In this document: positions 23,874 through 33,208 of the stretch, in pieces
Numbering within the stretch: position 1 is the stretch's first letter
How the letters are laid out: each line of letters starts with the position of its first letter
Assembly: GCF_008727865.1 (NCBI RefSeq)
Contig: NZ_VTWU01000001.1
Coordinates: forward strand, 248,001-312,000
From: Hymenobacter busanensis
GTDB taxonomy: Bacteria > Bacteroidota > Bacteroidia > Cytophagales > Hymenobacteraceae
Length of the DNA stretch: 64,000 nucleotides
Direction: 5' to 3'
Made by a program: the position numbers and the translations under genes
The notes under the pieces: model-generated
What the model saw: only the letters and a program-made list of their open reading frames with translations
What the model was told of the DNA's origin: nothing
Databases searched by the model: none

Positions 23874-24898
23874 AGGTGGAGAGGGTTGGCGTAGGAAGGT
23901 TCGCGTACCGGTGGCGTCGGTTCGGGGGCATCGTTCAGGGGAATCAGGCGGGTAAGCCACTGGCGGGCTTTGGCCTGCACCCGGCCCAGCAGAAACTCGC
24001 GGAAGCGCTGCCGGTCGCGACGCCGGTCGCAGAGCACGTAGGGCGGGTGATGCAGCGGAAACGCCAGGTCGGCGGTGGGCACGGCCGCGAAGTCGTCGGA
24101 ATCGTCGAGCGTGTGGGTGCCGTGCTCCCCGAAACCGATGTTGCTCACCAGGTTCTGGGCGGGCACAATGCACAGGCCCGAGTGGGCAGCCACGGCGAAG
24201 TGCCACTGGTAGTCCCACACATCGGGTGGTTCTGGCAGGTCGAGCACGCTTTCGATTTTGCTCAGCCGGTAGCGGGTTTCGAGGGCCGAGCTGTAGAGGC
24301 CCTGCAAGGCGCCGCGGCGTTGCAGCTCCTGGTAGCCGGTGAGGTAGAAATCGAAGTGCTGCCAGGCGCGCCGCCACGTGGCCCAGCCCCAGCTGTTTAC
24401 CTGCGTGGAGAAATAGTACGACTCGGCTTCGGCGGTTGGGGGCCGTTGGGCCTCGGCGCTGAAGTTGTTGCCGCCGATGTGCATCACGCGGGTATCGTGG
24501 CGGTAGCGGGCCAACAGCTCGGCGCAAAAACGAAAGAAGCTGGGCGCTGGCACGCAGTCGTCTTCGAGAATGATGCCCTCGGCCTCGTGTTCGAAAAACC
24601 AATCGATGGCCGTGGCCGGACCGACCCCGCAGTTGAGGTTGGTGTCGCGGTAAAGCGTGTGCAGCTCACAGGGCCAGTCCACCAGTTCGCGCACCAGCTG
24701 CCGAGTGGCCTGGCAGTTGGCGCCGTCGGTGGGGTGCTGGGGGCGGGGGCCGTCGGCGGCCACGTAGAGGCGCGTGGGCCGGGCCCGCCGCAGGGCCTGC
24801 AGCACCCGGCGGGTCGTGTCGGGGCGGTTGAAGACGAGCAGAAGTACGGGCGTAGAGAAGCCCGTGGCGCTGGGCGAAAGGGCGTCAGGCGGTAGCAT
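23870..24898 (-). CDS. Nucleotide-diphospho-sugar transferase (GT-A fold, HlpA-like)
   Basis: A protein of 342 residues. PVLLLVFNRPDTTRRVLQAL and the acidic block IILEDDCVPAPSFF resemble the family annotated as nucleotide-diphospho-sugar transferase or haemolytic-protein HlpA-like, related to GNT-I-type glycosyltransferases. NSWGWATWRRAWQHFDF is a strong family block. The likely role is adding one sugar to the repeat unit. The sugar is unknown. Start ATG 24898 lies inside the end of the upstream polymerase-like gene (14-bp overlap); a longer frame from 24970 has no support. The C-terminus overlaps the GT4 start by four bases. Confidence 0.82.
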   Translation of the reverse strand: MLPPDALSPSATGFSTPVLLLVFNRPDTTRRVLQALRRARPTRLYVAADGPRPQHPTDGANCQATRQLVRELVDWPCELHTLYRDTNLNCGVGPATAIDWFFEHEAEGIILEDDCVPAPSFFRFCAELLARYRHDTRVMHIGGNNFSAEAQRPPTAEAESYYFSTQVNSWGWATWRRAWQHFDFYLTGYQELQRRGALQGLYSSALETRYRLSKIESVLDLPEPPDVWDYQWHFAVAAHSGLCIVPAQNLVSNIGFGEHGTHTLDDSDDFAAVPTADLAFPLHHPPYVLCDRRRDRQRFREFLLGRVQAKARQWLTRLIPLNDAPEPTPPVREPSYANPLHL

Positions 24899-26177
24899 GG
24901 GCAGGGGAGCTGGCTGGAAACAGGGAAGGCTGCTGTGGGGAAGCGGGCTGGCGGAGCGCGGGCACTGCAACGGGTACCGGTGCGGCCGCCGCCAGCATCA
25001 GACCCATAAAGGCATAAACAAAGGGGGGCCAGTCGTACGACACGCCGTACATGAGGGCGCTGGCGCTATAGGCAATCAGGGCGGCGGCGGTGGCATCGAG
25101 CGGCACGGGCTGACGCAGCCGGCGCCACACCTGCACCAAGGGCGCCACCACCACCAGCACAATGCCCAGCACCCCGAAGTAGAACAGCCGGTCGATGTAA
25201 AAGCTATGGAAGTGGTGGCCGGTGCCGTCGCGCCACACGGGGGCGTCGGTATCGGTGCTGTAGAACTGCACCGGCAGCTCGAACCCCTTCAGGCGCATGC
25301 CCGCAATGATATTCTCCTCGATGAACGGCTGGTACGACTCGAACTGCTCGCGGCGCCACTTGCCGGTACCTTGCTTATCGGAGTTGCGAATGTCGTCGAT
25401 GCTGTTGCTGAGCTTCTGGAGCACGGCCGGGTTTTCGATGAACGCCGCCGTGCCGCCAACCGTCAGGGCCAGCAGCGGCATGATGAACACGGGCGTCAGC
25501 CGCTGCATATTCAGCCGTACACCCTGGGTGCGGCGCAGCAACAGCAGATTCACCAGCAGCCCCAGGCCGCCCGCCAGCCACACGCTGCGGTGCTGCAAAA
25601 AGATGACGAGGCCGTAGAGCACAAAAAACATGGCCAGGCGCAACAGCCCGCCGCGGGTGAAATACTGGTTGAGGAAGTACAGGCCCAGCAGCGGCAGCAA
25701 AAACGTGGAGTTGGAGCCAAAGCCCCGTTCGTTGTCGAGGAAGGCCGACATGCTCAGCGCTTCGGGGTGAAGCAGCAGTAGGTTCGACATCAGCCCGGCC
25801 AGAATCAGCGCCATCAGCAGGCCAAACGGCGGCAGGCCGAAGCGCCGGTGAAAGGCGTACACGGCAAACACATTGAGCAGCACCAGCAGCTTAGCAAACA
25901 CGTGCGGGTACACCATCCAGCTGCCCCAGCCGCCGTACGACTCCAGGGCCATCAGCCCGATGCTGCCCAGCACGACGAGCAGCCAGGTGCGCATTACAGA
26001 ATCGAAGTGCTTGTAATACAGTACAGTCAATCCAAAGGTCAGGCCCGTCAGGGCGTAGCTGTAGAGCCCAATCATGGGGTCACCTTCGTCGGCAAAAGCC
26101 AGCTCCGTAAAACCCCGGTCGGTGAGTACCACCGCCAGCACCACCACCACATAGCGGAAACGAAGGCTGATTTTCAT
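24885..26177 (-). CDS. O-antigen polymerase/ligase-like integral membrane protein (Wzy candidate)
   Basis: A protein of 430 residues with about ten hydrophobic segments. A large central loop (about 230-330) contains AFIENPAVLQKLSN and GKWRREQFESYQPFIEENII, in the position of the periplasmic loop of Wzy/O-antigen ligase proteins. HRSVWLAGGLGLLVNLLLL resembles the Wzy_C core. The role would be to polymerise flipped repeat units at the periplasmic face. Only one polymerase-like gene is present, matched with one flippase, one Wzc and one Wza, which fits a Wzx/Wzy pathway. ATG 26177 gives the expected membrane N-terminus. Confidence 0.82.
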   Translation of the reverse strand: MKISLRFRYVVVVLAVVLTDRGFTELAFADEGDPMIGLYSYALTGLTFGLTVLYYKHFDSVMRTWLLVVLGSIGLMALESYGGWGSWMVYPHVFAKLLVLLNVFAVYAFHRRFGLPPFGLLMALILAGLMSNLLLLHPEALSMSAFLDNERGFGSNSTFLLPLLGLYFLNQYFTRGGLLRLAMFFVLYGLVIFLQHRSVWLAGGLGLLVNLLLLRRTQGVRLNMQRLTPVFIMPLLALTVGGTAAFIENPAVLQKLSNSIDDIRNSDKQGTGKWRREQFESYQPFIEENIIAGMRLKGFELPVQFYSTDTDAPVWRDGTGHHFHSFYIDRLFYFGVLGIVLVVVAPLVQVWRRLRQPVPLDATAAALIAYSASALMYGVSYDWPPFVYAFMGLMLAAAAPVPVAVPALRQPASPQQPSLFPASSPAHATA

Positions 26178-26200
26178 GGAGATAGGGCGTGAAACGGAGG

Positions 26201-27307
26201 TTAGGCGGGTACGCGCACTTCGCGGGCTTCCTGGTACACCCGGTGGGTGAGGGCCGCGGTGCGGGCCCACGTGAAGTCATGGCCCCGCCGGTGGCCGGCT
26301 TCGCGGAGTTGCCGTTGCAGGGCGGGCTCGGCCAGCAGGCGGCCGAGCTGCTCAGCCAGGTGGGCGGGGCTGTTCGGGTTGAAATAGAGAGCGGCCTCCT
26401 GGGCTACTTCGGGGAAGCACGAGGCGTGGCTAAGCACGGCCGGGCAGCCGTGGGCAAAGGCCTCCAGAATGGGAATGCCGAAGCCTTCGTAGTGCGAGGG
26501 AAACACGAAAGCCTGGGCCTGCGCGTAGAGGTAGGCCAGCTGCGCTTCGGAAAGCGGCCCGCGCTGCACCACCCGGTCGGCAAGGCCTAGCTGCTCAAGC
26601 TGCGCGGTTTCGGCCGGACTGAAAGGCCCCCCACCAGCGCACACCACATACAGCTGAGGATGGTGCGGGCGCAGCAGGGCAAAAGCCTGCAGCAGGCAGT
26701 CGAAATTCTTGTAGAACCGCCGGGTGCCAGTGTACAGCAGGTAGTGCTCGGGCACGGCCAAACCGGTGCGGCTGGGCACGGCGGGCGACGTACCGTGCGG
26801 CACCACCACTACCTGCTCGGGCTCCACGGGCAGCAGGCGCAGCAAATCGGCACGCGTGTTTTCCGACACCGCAATGATGCGGGTGGCACGGGCGGTTTGG
26901 CGGGCCAGGCCGGCTACCGAGGCGTGGGGGTAGTACTCCGGGTAAAGCAGCGGAATCAGGTCGTGCACGGTCATCACAAACGGCCGGTCCCCAATCAGGT
27001 CCAGGAAATAATCGGCATCGTTGAGGGTGGGGTGAAACACGTCGAAGTCGCCGCGCTGCAAGGCCCGCACCGCGGCCCACTGGTTGATTTGGCCCGTGAG
27101 GCGCCAGGCTTTTTCGGCCAGCCACTGGGGCCGGATGCTGACGTGGCGGGTGTGCTGCCGGTCGTGCAGGTACAGGTTGTTGCTGAGCACGATGGGCAGC
27201 TCGCACTGCGTGCCGGACCCGGCATGGCGCAGCAACTCGCTGAAGTACCGCGTGATACCCCCGACGTCTTGCAGCGAAAAGGCGTGATGGTCGTAGAGAA
27301 TCTTCAT
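26201..27307 (-). CDS. GT4 family glycosyltransferase (mannosyltransferase-like)
   Basis: A protein of 368 residues with a GT-B fold. ILYDHHAFSLQDVGGITRYF is the typical acceptor-side opening of WbaZ-like mannosyltransferases. YTGTRRFYKNFDCLLQAF opens the donor half, and FPSHYEGFGIPILEAFAHG carries the retaining E-x7-E motif. It would add mannose or a similar sugar to the repeat unit. The start overlaps the flippase stop codon by four bases. The gene lies 23 bp before the Wzy candidate. Confidence 0.9.
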   Translation of the reverse strand: MKILYDHHAFSLQDVGGITRYFSELLRHAGSGTQCELPIVLSNNLYLHDRQHTRHVSIRPQWLAEKAWRLTGQINQWAAVRALQRGDFDVFHPTLNDADYFLDLIGDRPFVMTVHDLIPLLYPEYYPHASVAGLARQTARATRIIAVSENTRADLLRLLPVEPEQVVVVPHGTSPAVPSRTGLAVPEHYLLYTGTRRFYKNFDCLLQAFALLRPHHPQLYVVCAGGGPFSPAETAQLEQLGLADRVVQRGPLSEAQLAYLYAQAQAFVFPSHYEGFGIPILEAFAHGCPAVLSHASCFPEVAQEAALYFNPNSPAHLAEQLGRLLAEPALQRQLREAGHRRGHDFTWARTAALTHRVYQEAREVRVPA

Positions 27308-28959
27308 GACAGCTCGGGTTCAGCGGGGGTATGTTCGAGCACCCGGGGCCGGCTCGCCGCACTCATAGCCGACACGGCGCCGGCATGGTAAGGCACGGGG
27401 GTAGTTGCGGGCACCTCAGCGGCATCGGCCGCACAGGCCGGTTGCGGAAAACGCCGCAGCAGCACGTGTACCAAGCCGGCAGCCCAGCCGCTTTGGGGCA
27501 GGCTCAGGCGCGAAAGAATGCGGCCTACCACTTCCTGCAGGCGTGGGGAAGGCAACAGCAGCAAGGCTACTCCTAAGCCTACAGCCCCGGCCACTACCTC
27601 CAGGCCAAACACCACCGGCAGCGGCCAGCCCTGGCCGTGGGTGCCGTATGCCACGGCGCCAATGGCCAACGACACCGTAGCGGCAGCCTGCAGCCCCGGC
27701 CCGTAGGCCCGCAGAATAGCCCAGGGCGACAAGCCCAACACCCGGCGCATGAGTCCCAAATACAGCAGGGTGCGCACCAACTCGCCCAGCACCACAGCCG
27801 CGGCTACGCCCAACAGCCCGTAGCGGCTCAGGCCCACAAACAGGCCCGCCAGCACGGCGGTGTACACCACGTTCAGCAGCAGCTTGCGGCTGAGGGTGGC
27901 AGTAGCGTCGCAGACCACGCCGGCAAACATGGTGACCATGCTCAGGCCAAAGGCGGCGCACACGATGCGCAGAATGGGCACCGCCTCCAGCCATTTCGGG
28001 CCCAGCATCACCAGCACTACCTCGCGCGCGGCCACCGATACGCCCGCACAAATGGGCATCACCAGCGCCCCGATGAGGACAATGCTGCTCAAGTACACCG
28101 TGCCCAGCTTCGTTCGGTCGGTTTGAACCTGGCTGAAGGAAGGAAACACCACTTTGGCTACGCTGCTCGTGAGCAGGTACACCGGCAGGCCTACCAGCAT
28201 CCAGGCGCGGCTGTAGAGGCCCAAGGCGGCGGCACCCAGCAGGCGGCCAATCAGCAGGGTGTCGAGTGAGCTGGTAAAGAATTCCAGGAAGCTGATGAGC
28301 GACATGCGGCTGCCGTAAGACACCAGCGGCCGGTAGGCTTCCCAGCGCAGCAACAGCCGCACCGAGTGGCGCACGGCGCCGTAAGACAGGATGGTGAGCA
28401 GCAAGGTTTGGCCCAGTTGCGCCCCCACCAAGGCCCACACCCCGTAGCCCGCGGCAGCCAGCCCAATGCCCAGGACACCGTAGCTCAGCACGAAAGAGGC
28501 AACCTCGATGATGGCCAGCGTGCGAAACCGCAGCTGGCGGCGCAGCACGCTCACGGCCGTGGCGTTCAGGCCCGTGAGCAGCAGGCCGCACGCCAGCACG
28601 CGCACCACCGGCACCACCGCCGGCTCGTGAAAAAACGGCACGGCCAGCGGCGCGCCCACCATCAGCAAGCCCGCAAACAGCAACGACAGCAGCACCGACG
28701 AGGTGAAAGCCACCCGCACGTCGTTGTCGTGCAGCTCGGTTTTCTGAATCAGGGCCTGCTCCATGCCCATCTGGGCAAAGTAGCTGCCGAAACGCAGCAC
28801 CAGCCCGGCCAGGGCCACCAGCCCAAAGGCCGTGGGCGTGAGCAGCCGCGCCATTACGGCGGTGTAGCCGACCTGCAGAATGGAAGTGGTGATGGTGGCA
28901 GCCGTGGTCCATTTGACGCCGTGAACGGTTGCCGCAGTGAGGTTGGCGGAGGAGGCCAT
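27304..28959 (-). CDS. Polysaccharide flippase, PST/Wzx family
   Basis: A protein of 551 residues. It starts GVKWTTAATITTSILQVGYT, the opening typical of WzxC/PST flippases, followed by about twelve to fourteen hydrophobic segments. SRMSLISFLEFFTSSLDTLLIGRLLG and LGLYSRAWMLVGLPVYLLTS are conserved family blocks. It would move undecaprenyl-linked repeat units across the inner membrane. The last 60 residues are polar and extend beyond the usual family end. It lies 59 bp after the Wzc gene, with TTCTCCACTTCC in the leader. Confidence 0.9.
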   Translation of the reverse strand: MASSANLTAATVHGVKWTTAATITTSILQVGYTAVMARLLTPTAFGLVALAGLVLRFGSYFAQMGMEQALIQKTELHDNDVRVAFTSSVLLSLLFAGLLMVGAPLAVPFFHEPAVVPVVRVLACGLLLTGLNATAVSVLRRQLRFRTLAIIEVASFVLSYGVLGIGLAAAGYGVWALVGAQLGQTLLLTILSYGAVRHSVRLLLRWEAYRPLVSYGSRMSLISFLEFFTSSLDTLLIGRLLGAAALGLYSRAWMLVGLPVYLLTSSVAKVVFPSFSQVQTDRTKLGTVYLSSIVLIGALVMPICAGVSVAAREVVLVMLGPKWLEAVPILRIVCAAFGLSMVTMFAGVVCDATATLSRKLLLNVVYTAVLAGLFVGLSRYGLLGVAAAVVLGELVRTLLYLGLMRRVLGLSPWAILRAYGPGLQAAATVSLAIGAVAYGTHGQGWPLPVVFGLEVVAGAVGLGVALLLLPSPRLQEVVGRILSRLSLPQSGWAAGLVHVLLRRFPQPACAADAAEVPATTPVPYHAGAVSAMSAASRPRVLEHTPAEPELS

Positions 28960-29018
28960 GCGTGAGGGGCGCGGGAGGAAGTGGAGAAGAGAAAGGCCTT
29001 TCCCTGGCAGGGGTGGGC

Positions 29019-31382
29019 CTAGCTGTAGCCGTAGGCGTAGGCTTTCTGCTTGTGGCGGTACTCGTAGGTTTTCTCGAAGCGCACGTCGTTGATGATGATG
29101 TACACGTGCTTGATTTTTTGCTCCCGGTGCAGCTCGTCGATCTGGCTGAGCAGGGCTTTGTCGGTGTAGTTCTGCCGCACCACGTACACGTTGGCATCGA
29201 GGTGGCGCAGCAGCACGAAGTATTCCGACACGTAGCCCACCGGCGGGGTATCGAGCAGCACGTAGTCGTACTCATCGCGCAGGCGCTCCATGAGCGTGGC
29301 CATGCGTGGCGACTCCAGCAGCTCGGTGGGGTTGGGCGGCACTTCGCCGCAGAGCAGCACATCCAGCCGCTTCACCGGGCTGGGCCGCAGGCATTCCTCC
29401 AGGTTGTTGAGGCCCGCCAGGTAATCGGCCAAACCCGGTGCGGTGGGGTCCAGTTCGAAGTAGCCCGCCACGGTGGGCCGCCGCAGGTCGGTTTCCACCA
29501 GGGCCACCCGGCGGCCGGAGTGGGCCAGTTCGGTAGCCAGGTTCACGGCACAGAAGGTTTTGCCTTCGCCCGGCACCGACGACGTGACGCCCAGTACTTT
29601 CTTGTCGAGGCCGGCGGAGAGGTACTGCAGGTTCACGCGAATGGAGCGGAACGACTCGGCAATGGGACCTTTGGGCGACGTGAGCATCACCTCCCGGTCG
29701 TGCTTGGTGCCGTGGGCCACCACGCCCAGCATCGGAATGTTGGTCACGCGCAGCAGGTCCTCTTTCGAGCGAATGCGCTGGTTGGCTTTTTCCAGCAGCA
29801 GCGCCACGCCCGTGGGGCCAAACACGCCGGCCAGCAGCGCAATCAGCATCACAAACAACGGCTTGGGAGCCGATGGACCGCCGCCCGACATGGCAGCGTG
29901 GTCGATGACTTTTTTGTCGGTGGCGTTGGTGGCCAGGGCAATGGCGGCTTCGGCGCGCTTCTCAATCAGGAAGTTGTAGTTCTTGTCATTGAAATCCGAC
30001 TTGGTTTTGAGCACGGCCAGCTGCCGCTCGTTTTCGGGCATGCGGCTCATGTCGCCCCGAATGCGGCTGAGTTGCGTGGTCAGGTCGGCCAGCTGAAAAT
30101 CCGACGAGCGAATCAGGCTCTTCAGGTTCTGCTCCAGCGACGTTTTCGTGGTACGAATCCGCTCGTCGAGCACCGTTACCAGCGGGTTTCGGTCGCTGGC
30201 ATTCACCACCAGCCCGGCCTTCTGGTTCGACAAATCGGCCAGCTGCAGGATCAAGCTGCTGAGCACCGGCTCGTTGACGCCCGAGGCCGACAGGGCCGAC
30301 ATGTCGTGGCTGGTGCGCACGGTGTGCAGCAGCGTTTCGTAGAACTTGCGCTGCGACTCAATGCGGGAGCGTTCTACCTCCAGGTTGGAGAGCTGCTGAA
30401 TGCCCGACGACGACTGCGCGCCCACGTCGACTACGCCCCGGGTGGCCCGGAACGTACTCAGCGCCGCCGCCGACTGCTGCCGGTCGCGGTTCAGCTTGGC
30501 TATTTCCCCGTCGAGGAAGCTCACGGTTTTGCTGCCGGTCAGGTTCTTCTCGTGCAGGTCGGCCGAGATGAACACGCTCATGAGCGTATCCAGAAACTGC
30601 TCTTCCTTAAGGGGCACAGTGCCCTTGGTGCTCAGCTCGATAATGCGCGACTCGTGGTCGATGGCGCGCACGGCGAGGCGGCCGGCGTAGTCGCCGGTCA
30701 GGGTGTTGAGGTCGTTGAGGTTGAAACTGTAGCGCTCCGAGCCATCGGCCGGTACGCCGGGTTCGGGCAATAGCGTCACGCTCAGCAAGGGGTGGTGGAG
30801 CGGCTCGCCGGCCTTCACCACTTGGTCGAGATTGAAGTCGAGCACTTCCCGCACCATCTCGCCGGTGGGCAGGCTGCTGAGGGTGGCTTTCTTGCCTTTG
30901 GCCGTGAGGCGGTAGCGGCCATCGGGCAGCACTTCTACCTGCACGCGGGTGCCGCTGAGCTGGGGAGCGGCCATGTCGGGCACTACCCGAAATGGCACCG
31001 AGCCGGTCGGCCGCTCGCGCACCTGCAGGTCGCGCAGCTGGTTGAGCCAGGTATTGGGCACGGCGTAGTAGCTCACCATAAACTGGGGCAGCCGCTGCAG
31101 GGCCTGCTTCACCATGCCGCCCGACTTAATGAGCCCAATTTCGTCTTCCATTTTGATGCCGCGGTCCTTCACCTCCAGCAGGTTGAGCAGTTCCTGCGCC
31201 CGTTTCGAGCCGCTGCTTTGGTTGCCCAGCAGCATCGTCGACTGGAAGTCGTACACCGGGGCCTTCACTTTCAGGTACAGAAACGCCAGCGTGCCCGCTA
31301 CTACTAGGCTGGCCACATACAGCGGCCAACGGGCCCGCAACCGAAAAAACAGCAGACTCAGGTCAAGCTCGTCGGAATTCAT
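29019..31382 (-). CDS. Wzc-like chain-length regulator and tyrosine autokinase
   Basis: A protein of 787 residues. The N-terminal part has a transmembrane helix (about 21-41), a Wzz domain and a long coiled-coil periplasmic region. A second helix lies near 520. The C-terminal BY-kinase has Walker A SSVPGEGKT (Lys608), Walker A' VETDLRRP and Walker B YVLLDTPP. The extreme C-terminus has five tyrosines in the last 15 residues, the autophosphorylation cluster. Phosphorylation cycles of such kinases control polymerisation and export with Wza and Wzy. ATG 31382 (MNSDELDLS) is preferred; ATG 31397 is also in frame. No Wzb-type phosphatase gene is in the window. Confidence 0.93.
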   Translation of the reverse strand: MNSDELDLSLLFFRLRARWPLYVASLVVAGTLAFLYLKVKAPVYDFQSTMLLGNQSSGSKRAQELLNLLEVKDRGIKMEDEIGLIKSGGMVKQALQRLPQFMVSYYAVPNTWLNQLRDLQVRERPTGSVPFRVVPDMAAPQLSGTRVQVEVLPDGRYRLTAKGKKATLSSLPTGEMVREVLDFNLDQVVKAGEPLHHPLLSVTLLPEPGVPADGSERYSFNLNDLNTLTGDYAGRLAVRAIDHESRIIELSTKGTVPLKEEQFLDTLMSVFISADLHEKNLTGSKTVSFLDGEIAKLNRDRQQSAAALSTFRATRGVVDVGAQSSSGIQQLSNLEVERSRIESQRKFYETLLHTVRTSHDMSALSASGVNEPVLSSLILQLADLSNQKAGLVVNASDRNPLVTVLDERIRTTKTSLEQNLKSLIRSSDFQLADLTTQLSRIRGDMSRMPENERQLAVLKTKSDFNDKNYNFLIEKRAEAAIALATNATDKKVIDHAAMSGGGPSAPKPLFVMLIALLAGVFGPTGVALLLEKANQRIRSKEDLLRVTNIPMLGVVAHGTKHDREVMLTSPKGPIAESFRSIRVNLQYLSAGLDKKVLGVTSSVPGEGKTFCAVNLATELAHSGRRVALVETDLRRPTVAGYFELDPTAPGLADYLAGLNNLEECLRPSPVKRLDVLLCGEVPPNPTELLESPRMATLMERLRDEYDYVLLDTPPVGYVSEYFVLLRHLDANVYVVRQNYTDKALLSQIDELHREQKIKHVYIIINDVRFEKTYEYRHKQKAYAYGYS

Positions 31383-31467
31383 AGCGCGTGGTTCCATGCC
31401 GGGGAAGTGGTGAAATTGCGGTGGGGCCGAAAGCGGCACCCGGAGCGGTGGAAAAAGAGCAGCGGTA

Positions 31468-32241
31468 CTACAGCACTTTGATGTAGTTGAGAATCAATAC
31501 GACAGCAGAAATGCCCGCGAAGACCAAGCCCAGGTTGGCCGCGTTGCCGCGGGAAGTCCGGGCTTTCATGGGCTCCACGTACAGGGCGTCGTTGGGCAGC
31601 AGGTAGTAGTTGGGCGAAGCCAGCAGGGCGGGGCTGGTGAGGTCCAGCAGGGTTACTTCCGAGCCGCTGGCCGTCTGCCGGATCAGCTTCACGTTGCGGC
31701 GGTTGCCAAACTCGGTCAGGTCGCCGGCCATGCCCAACGCTTCGAGTAGGCTGGCCTGGCCGCTGTACACGAAGTAGCGGCCGGGGTTTCGCACCTCGCC
31801 CAACACGGTAATCTTGAAGGATAGAAGCTTAACGAGCACGTTGGCATCCCGCACGAACCGGTTCACTTGCTGTTGAATAATAGCCTGGGTTTCGTCTACT
31901 GTCAGGCCCTGCACCTTCACTTTGCCCACGGTGGGCAGGTTTATCTGCCCTTGCGCGTCAATGTTGTAGCCCGCCAGGAACATGTTTCCCGGGTCGCCGG
32001 AAAACATGGCCCGCGTGTCCACCACGTTGAAAATATCGTTGAGCGTGGGCTGGGCACTTTGCACCCGCACCGACACCACGTCGTTGGGCTGCAGGCGGTA
32101 CGGCTGAACCGCGTTGGGCACCGCCACCGCCGCTCGGGTCGAATACTCCGAGCTTTGGAGGTAAGGGAGGTTGCGCTGAGACACGCAGCCGCCCAGCAAT
32201 GCACCTGCCAGCAGGTACAGGCAAAAGCGTAGGAACGTCAT
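31468..32241 (-). CDS. Outer-membrane polysaccharide export lipoprotein, Wza/SLBB type
   Basis: A protein of 257 residues. The lipoprotein signal ends LLGGC with the lipidated Cys19. YRLQPNDVVSVRV begins the Poly_export domain, followed by an SLBB-type segment (KITVLGEVRNPGRYFV). The C-terminus has a hydrophobic helix (LGLVFAGISAVVLILNYI) in place of the amphipathic alpha-barrel helix of E. coli Wza, as often found in Bacteroidota. It would form or support the export channel with the Wzc homologue downstream. It is the first gene of the assembly operon; a promoter-like pair lies 119-149 bp upstream, and TTCTCCACC ends 3 bases before the start codon. Confidence 0.92.
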   Translation of the reverse strand: MTFLRFCLYLLAGALLGGCVSQRNLPYLQSSEYSTRAAVAVPNAVQPYRLQPNDVVSVRVQSAQPTLNDIFNVVDTRAMFSGDPGNMFLAGYNIDAQGQINLPTVGKVKVQGLTVDETQAIIQQQVNRFVRDANVLVKLLSFKITVLGEVRNPGRYFVYSGQASLLEALGMAGDLTEFGNRRNVKLIRQTASGSEVTLLDLTSPALLASPNYYLLPNDALYVEPMKARTSRGNAANLGLVFAGISAVVLILNYIKVL

Positions 32242-32359
32242 ATTGGTGGAGAATATGCGTGGCCGCTTAGCTGGCTCGCGACGCTTGTGGCGCAGGCAAA
32301 CGCGAGAAAGTAAACGGAACGGGAGAACGGGTTAAAAGAGTCTTGATAGAATCTTTCTC

Positions 32360-32390
32360 TAAAACTATAGGACTTAATCTAAGAAGTCAA
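32360..32390 (-). promoter_or_regulatory. Putative promoter of the EPS assembly operon (TTG-N20-TAGTTTTA)
   Basis: On the minus strand TTG (32390-32388) is followed after 20 bases by TAGTTTTA (32367-32360), seven of eight matches to TAnnTTTG. The region is AT-rich and is the gap between the divergent Wza and response-regulator genes. It would give a leader of about 110 bases before Wza. Confidence 0.5.
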
Positions 32391-32522
32391 GCTTAACTTA
32401 AATTATTTCCATAATAATTTGTAATCATCCTTGCTATCAAGGTTTCCTACTTTTACCCTGGGTTTAGCTACGGTCGGTTTGCAGCCGTACTGTTTACCTT
32501 CGACATCAGAATTACTGCTGGC

Positions 32523-33203
32523 ATGAAGATTCTATTGGTAGAAGACGAGCCCAAAGTGGCGGCCTTCCTGCACAAAGGCCTCACCGAACAAACCCACAGC
32601 GTCGACATTGCCTCCGATGGCTTGTTGGGGCGTCGGCTGGCCTTGGCCAATTCCTACGACCTGATCATCCTCGACCAGCTGCTGCCTGGCCTGAGCGGCC
32701 TGGAGGTGTGCCGCGAGGTACGCTCCCACGACCAGGGCGTGCCCATTCTCATGCTCACGGCCCTGGGCGAAACCGACGATAAAATCCGGGGCCTCGACGC
32801 CGGGGCCGACGATTACCTGGTCAAGCCATTCGCGTTTCAGGAGTTGCTGGCCCGCATCCGCGCTTTGTCGCGCCGCCGCCAGGAAGCTCCCAACGCCCAG
32901 CCCGCCCTGCGCCTCGCCGACCTTACCCTCGACCCGCTGAGCAAAATGGTAACCCGGGCCGGACAACCGGTGCAGCTCACCGCCCGCGAGTTTGCGCTGC
33001 TGCATTACCTCTTGCGCAACCAAGGCCGTGTGGTGTCGCGCGTCGATATTCTGGAGCACGTATGGGAAACCTCCTTCGACACGGGTTCTAATGTGATTGA
33101 TGTGTACATCAACTTCCTTCGAAAAAAAGTCGACAAAGGCTTCAACCCCAAGCTTATCCACACCCTGGTGGGCATGGGCTACGTGCTGAAGGAGGGCGAC
33201 TGA
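32523..33203 (+). CDS. Two-component response regulator, OmpR/PhoB family
   Basis: A protein of 226 residues. The receiver domain has acidic Glu7-Asp8, phosphoacceptor Asp51 in LIILDQLLPG, Thr79 and Lys101 in DYLVKPF. A winged-helix DNA-binding domain follows (QLTAREFALLHYLL, VDILEHVWET, NVIDVYINFLRKKV). The arrangement is closest to CusR/CopR-like regulators. The best partner is the histidine kinase at 34550, but an oppositely oriented GT61 gene lies between. It is divergent from the EPS operon and could regulate it. A TACCTTCG element (32495-32502) may be part of its promoter. Confidence 0.93.
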   Translation: MKILLVEDEPKVAAFLHKGLTEQTHSVDIASDGLLGRRLALANSYDLIILDQLLPGLSGLEVCREVRSHDQGVPILMLTALGETDDKIRGLDAGADDYLVKPFAFQELLARIRALSRRRQEAPNAQPALRLADLTLDPLSKMVTRAGQPVQLTAREFALLHYLLRNQGRVVSRVDILEHVWETSFDTGSNVIDVYINFLRKKVDKGFNPKLIHTLVGMGYVLKEGD

Positions 33204-33208
33204 TCGGC

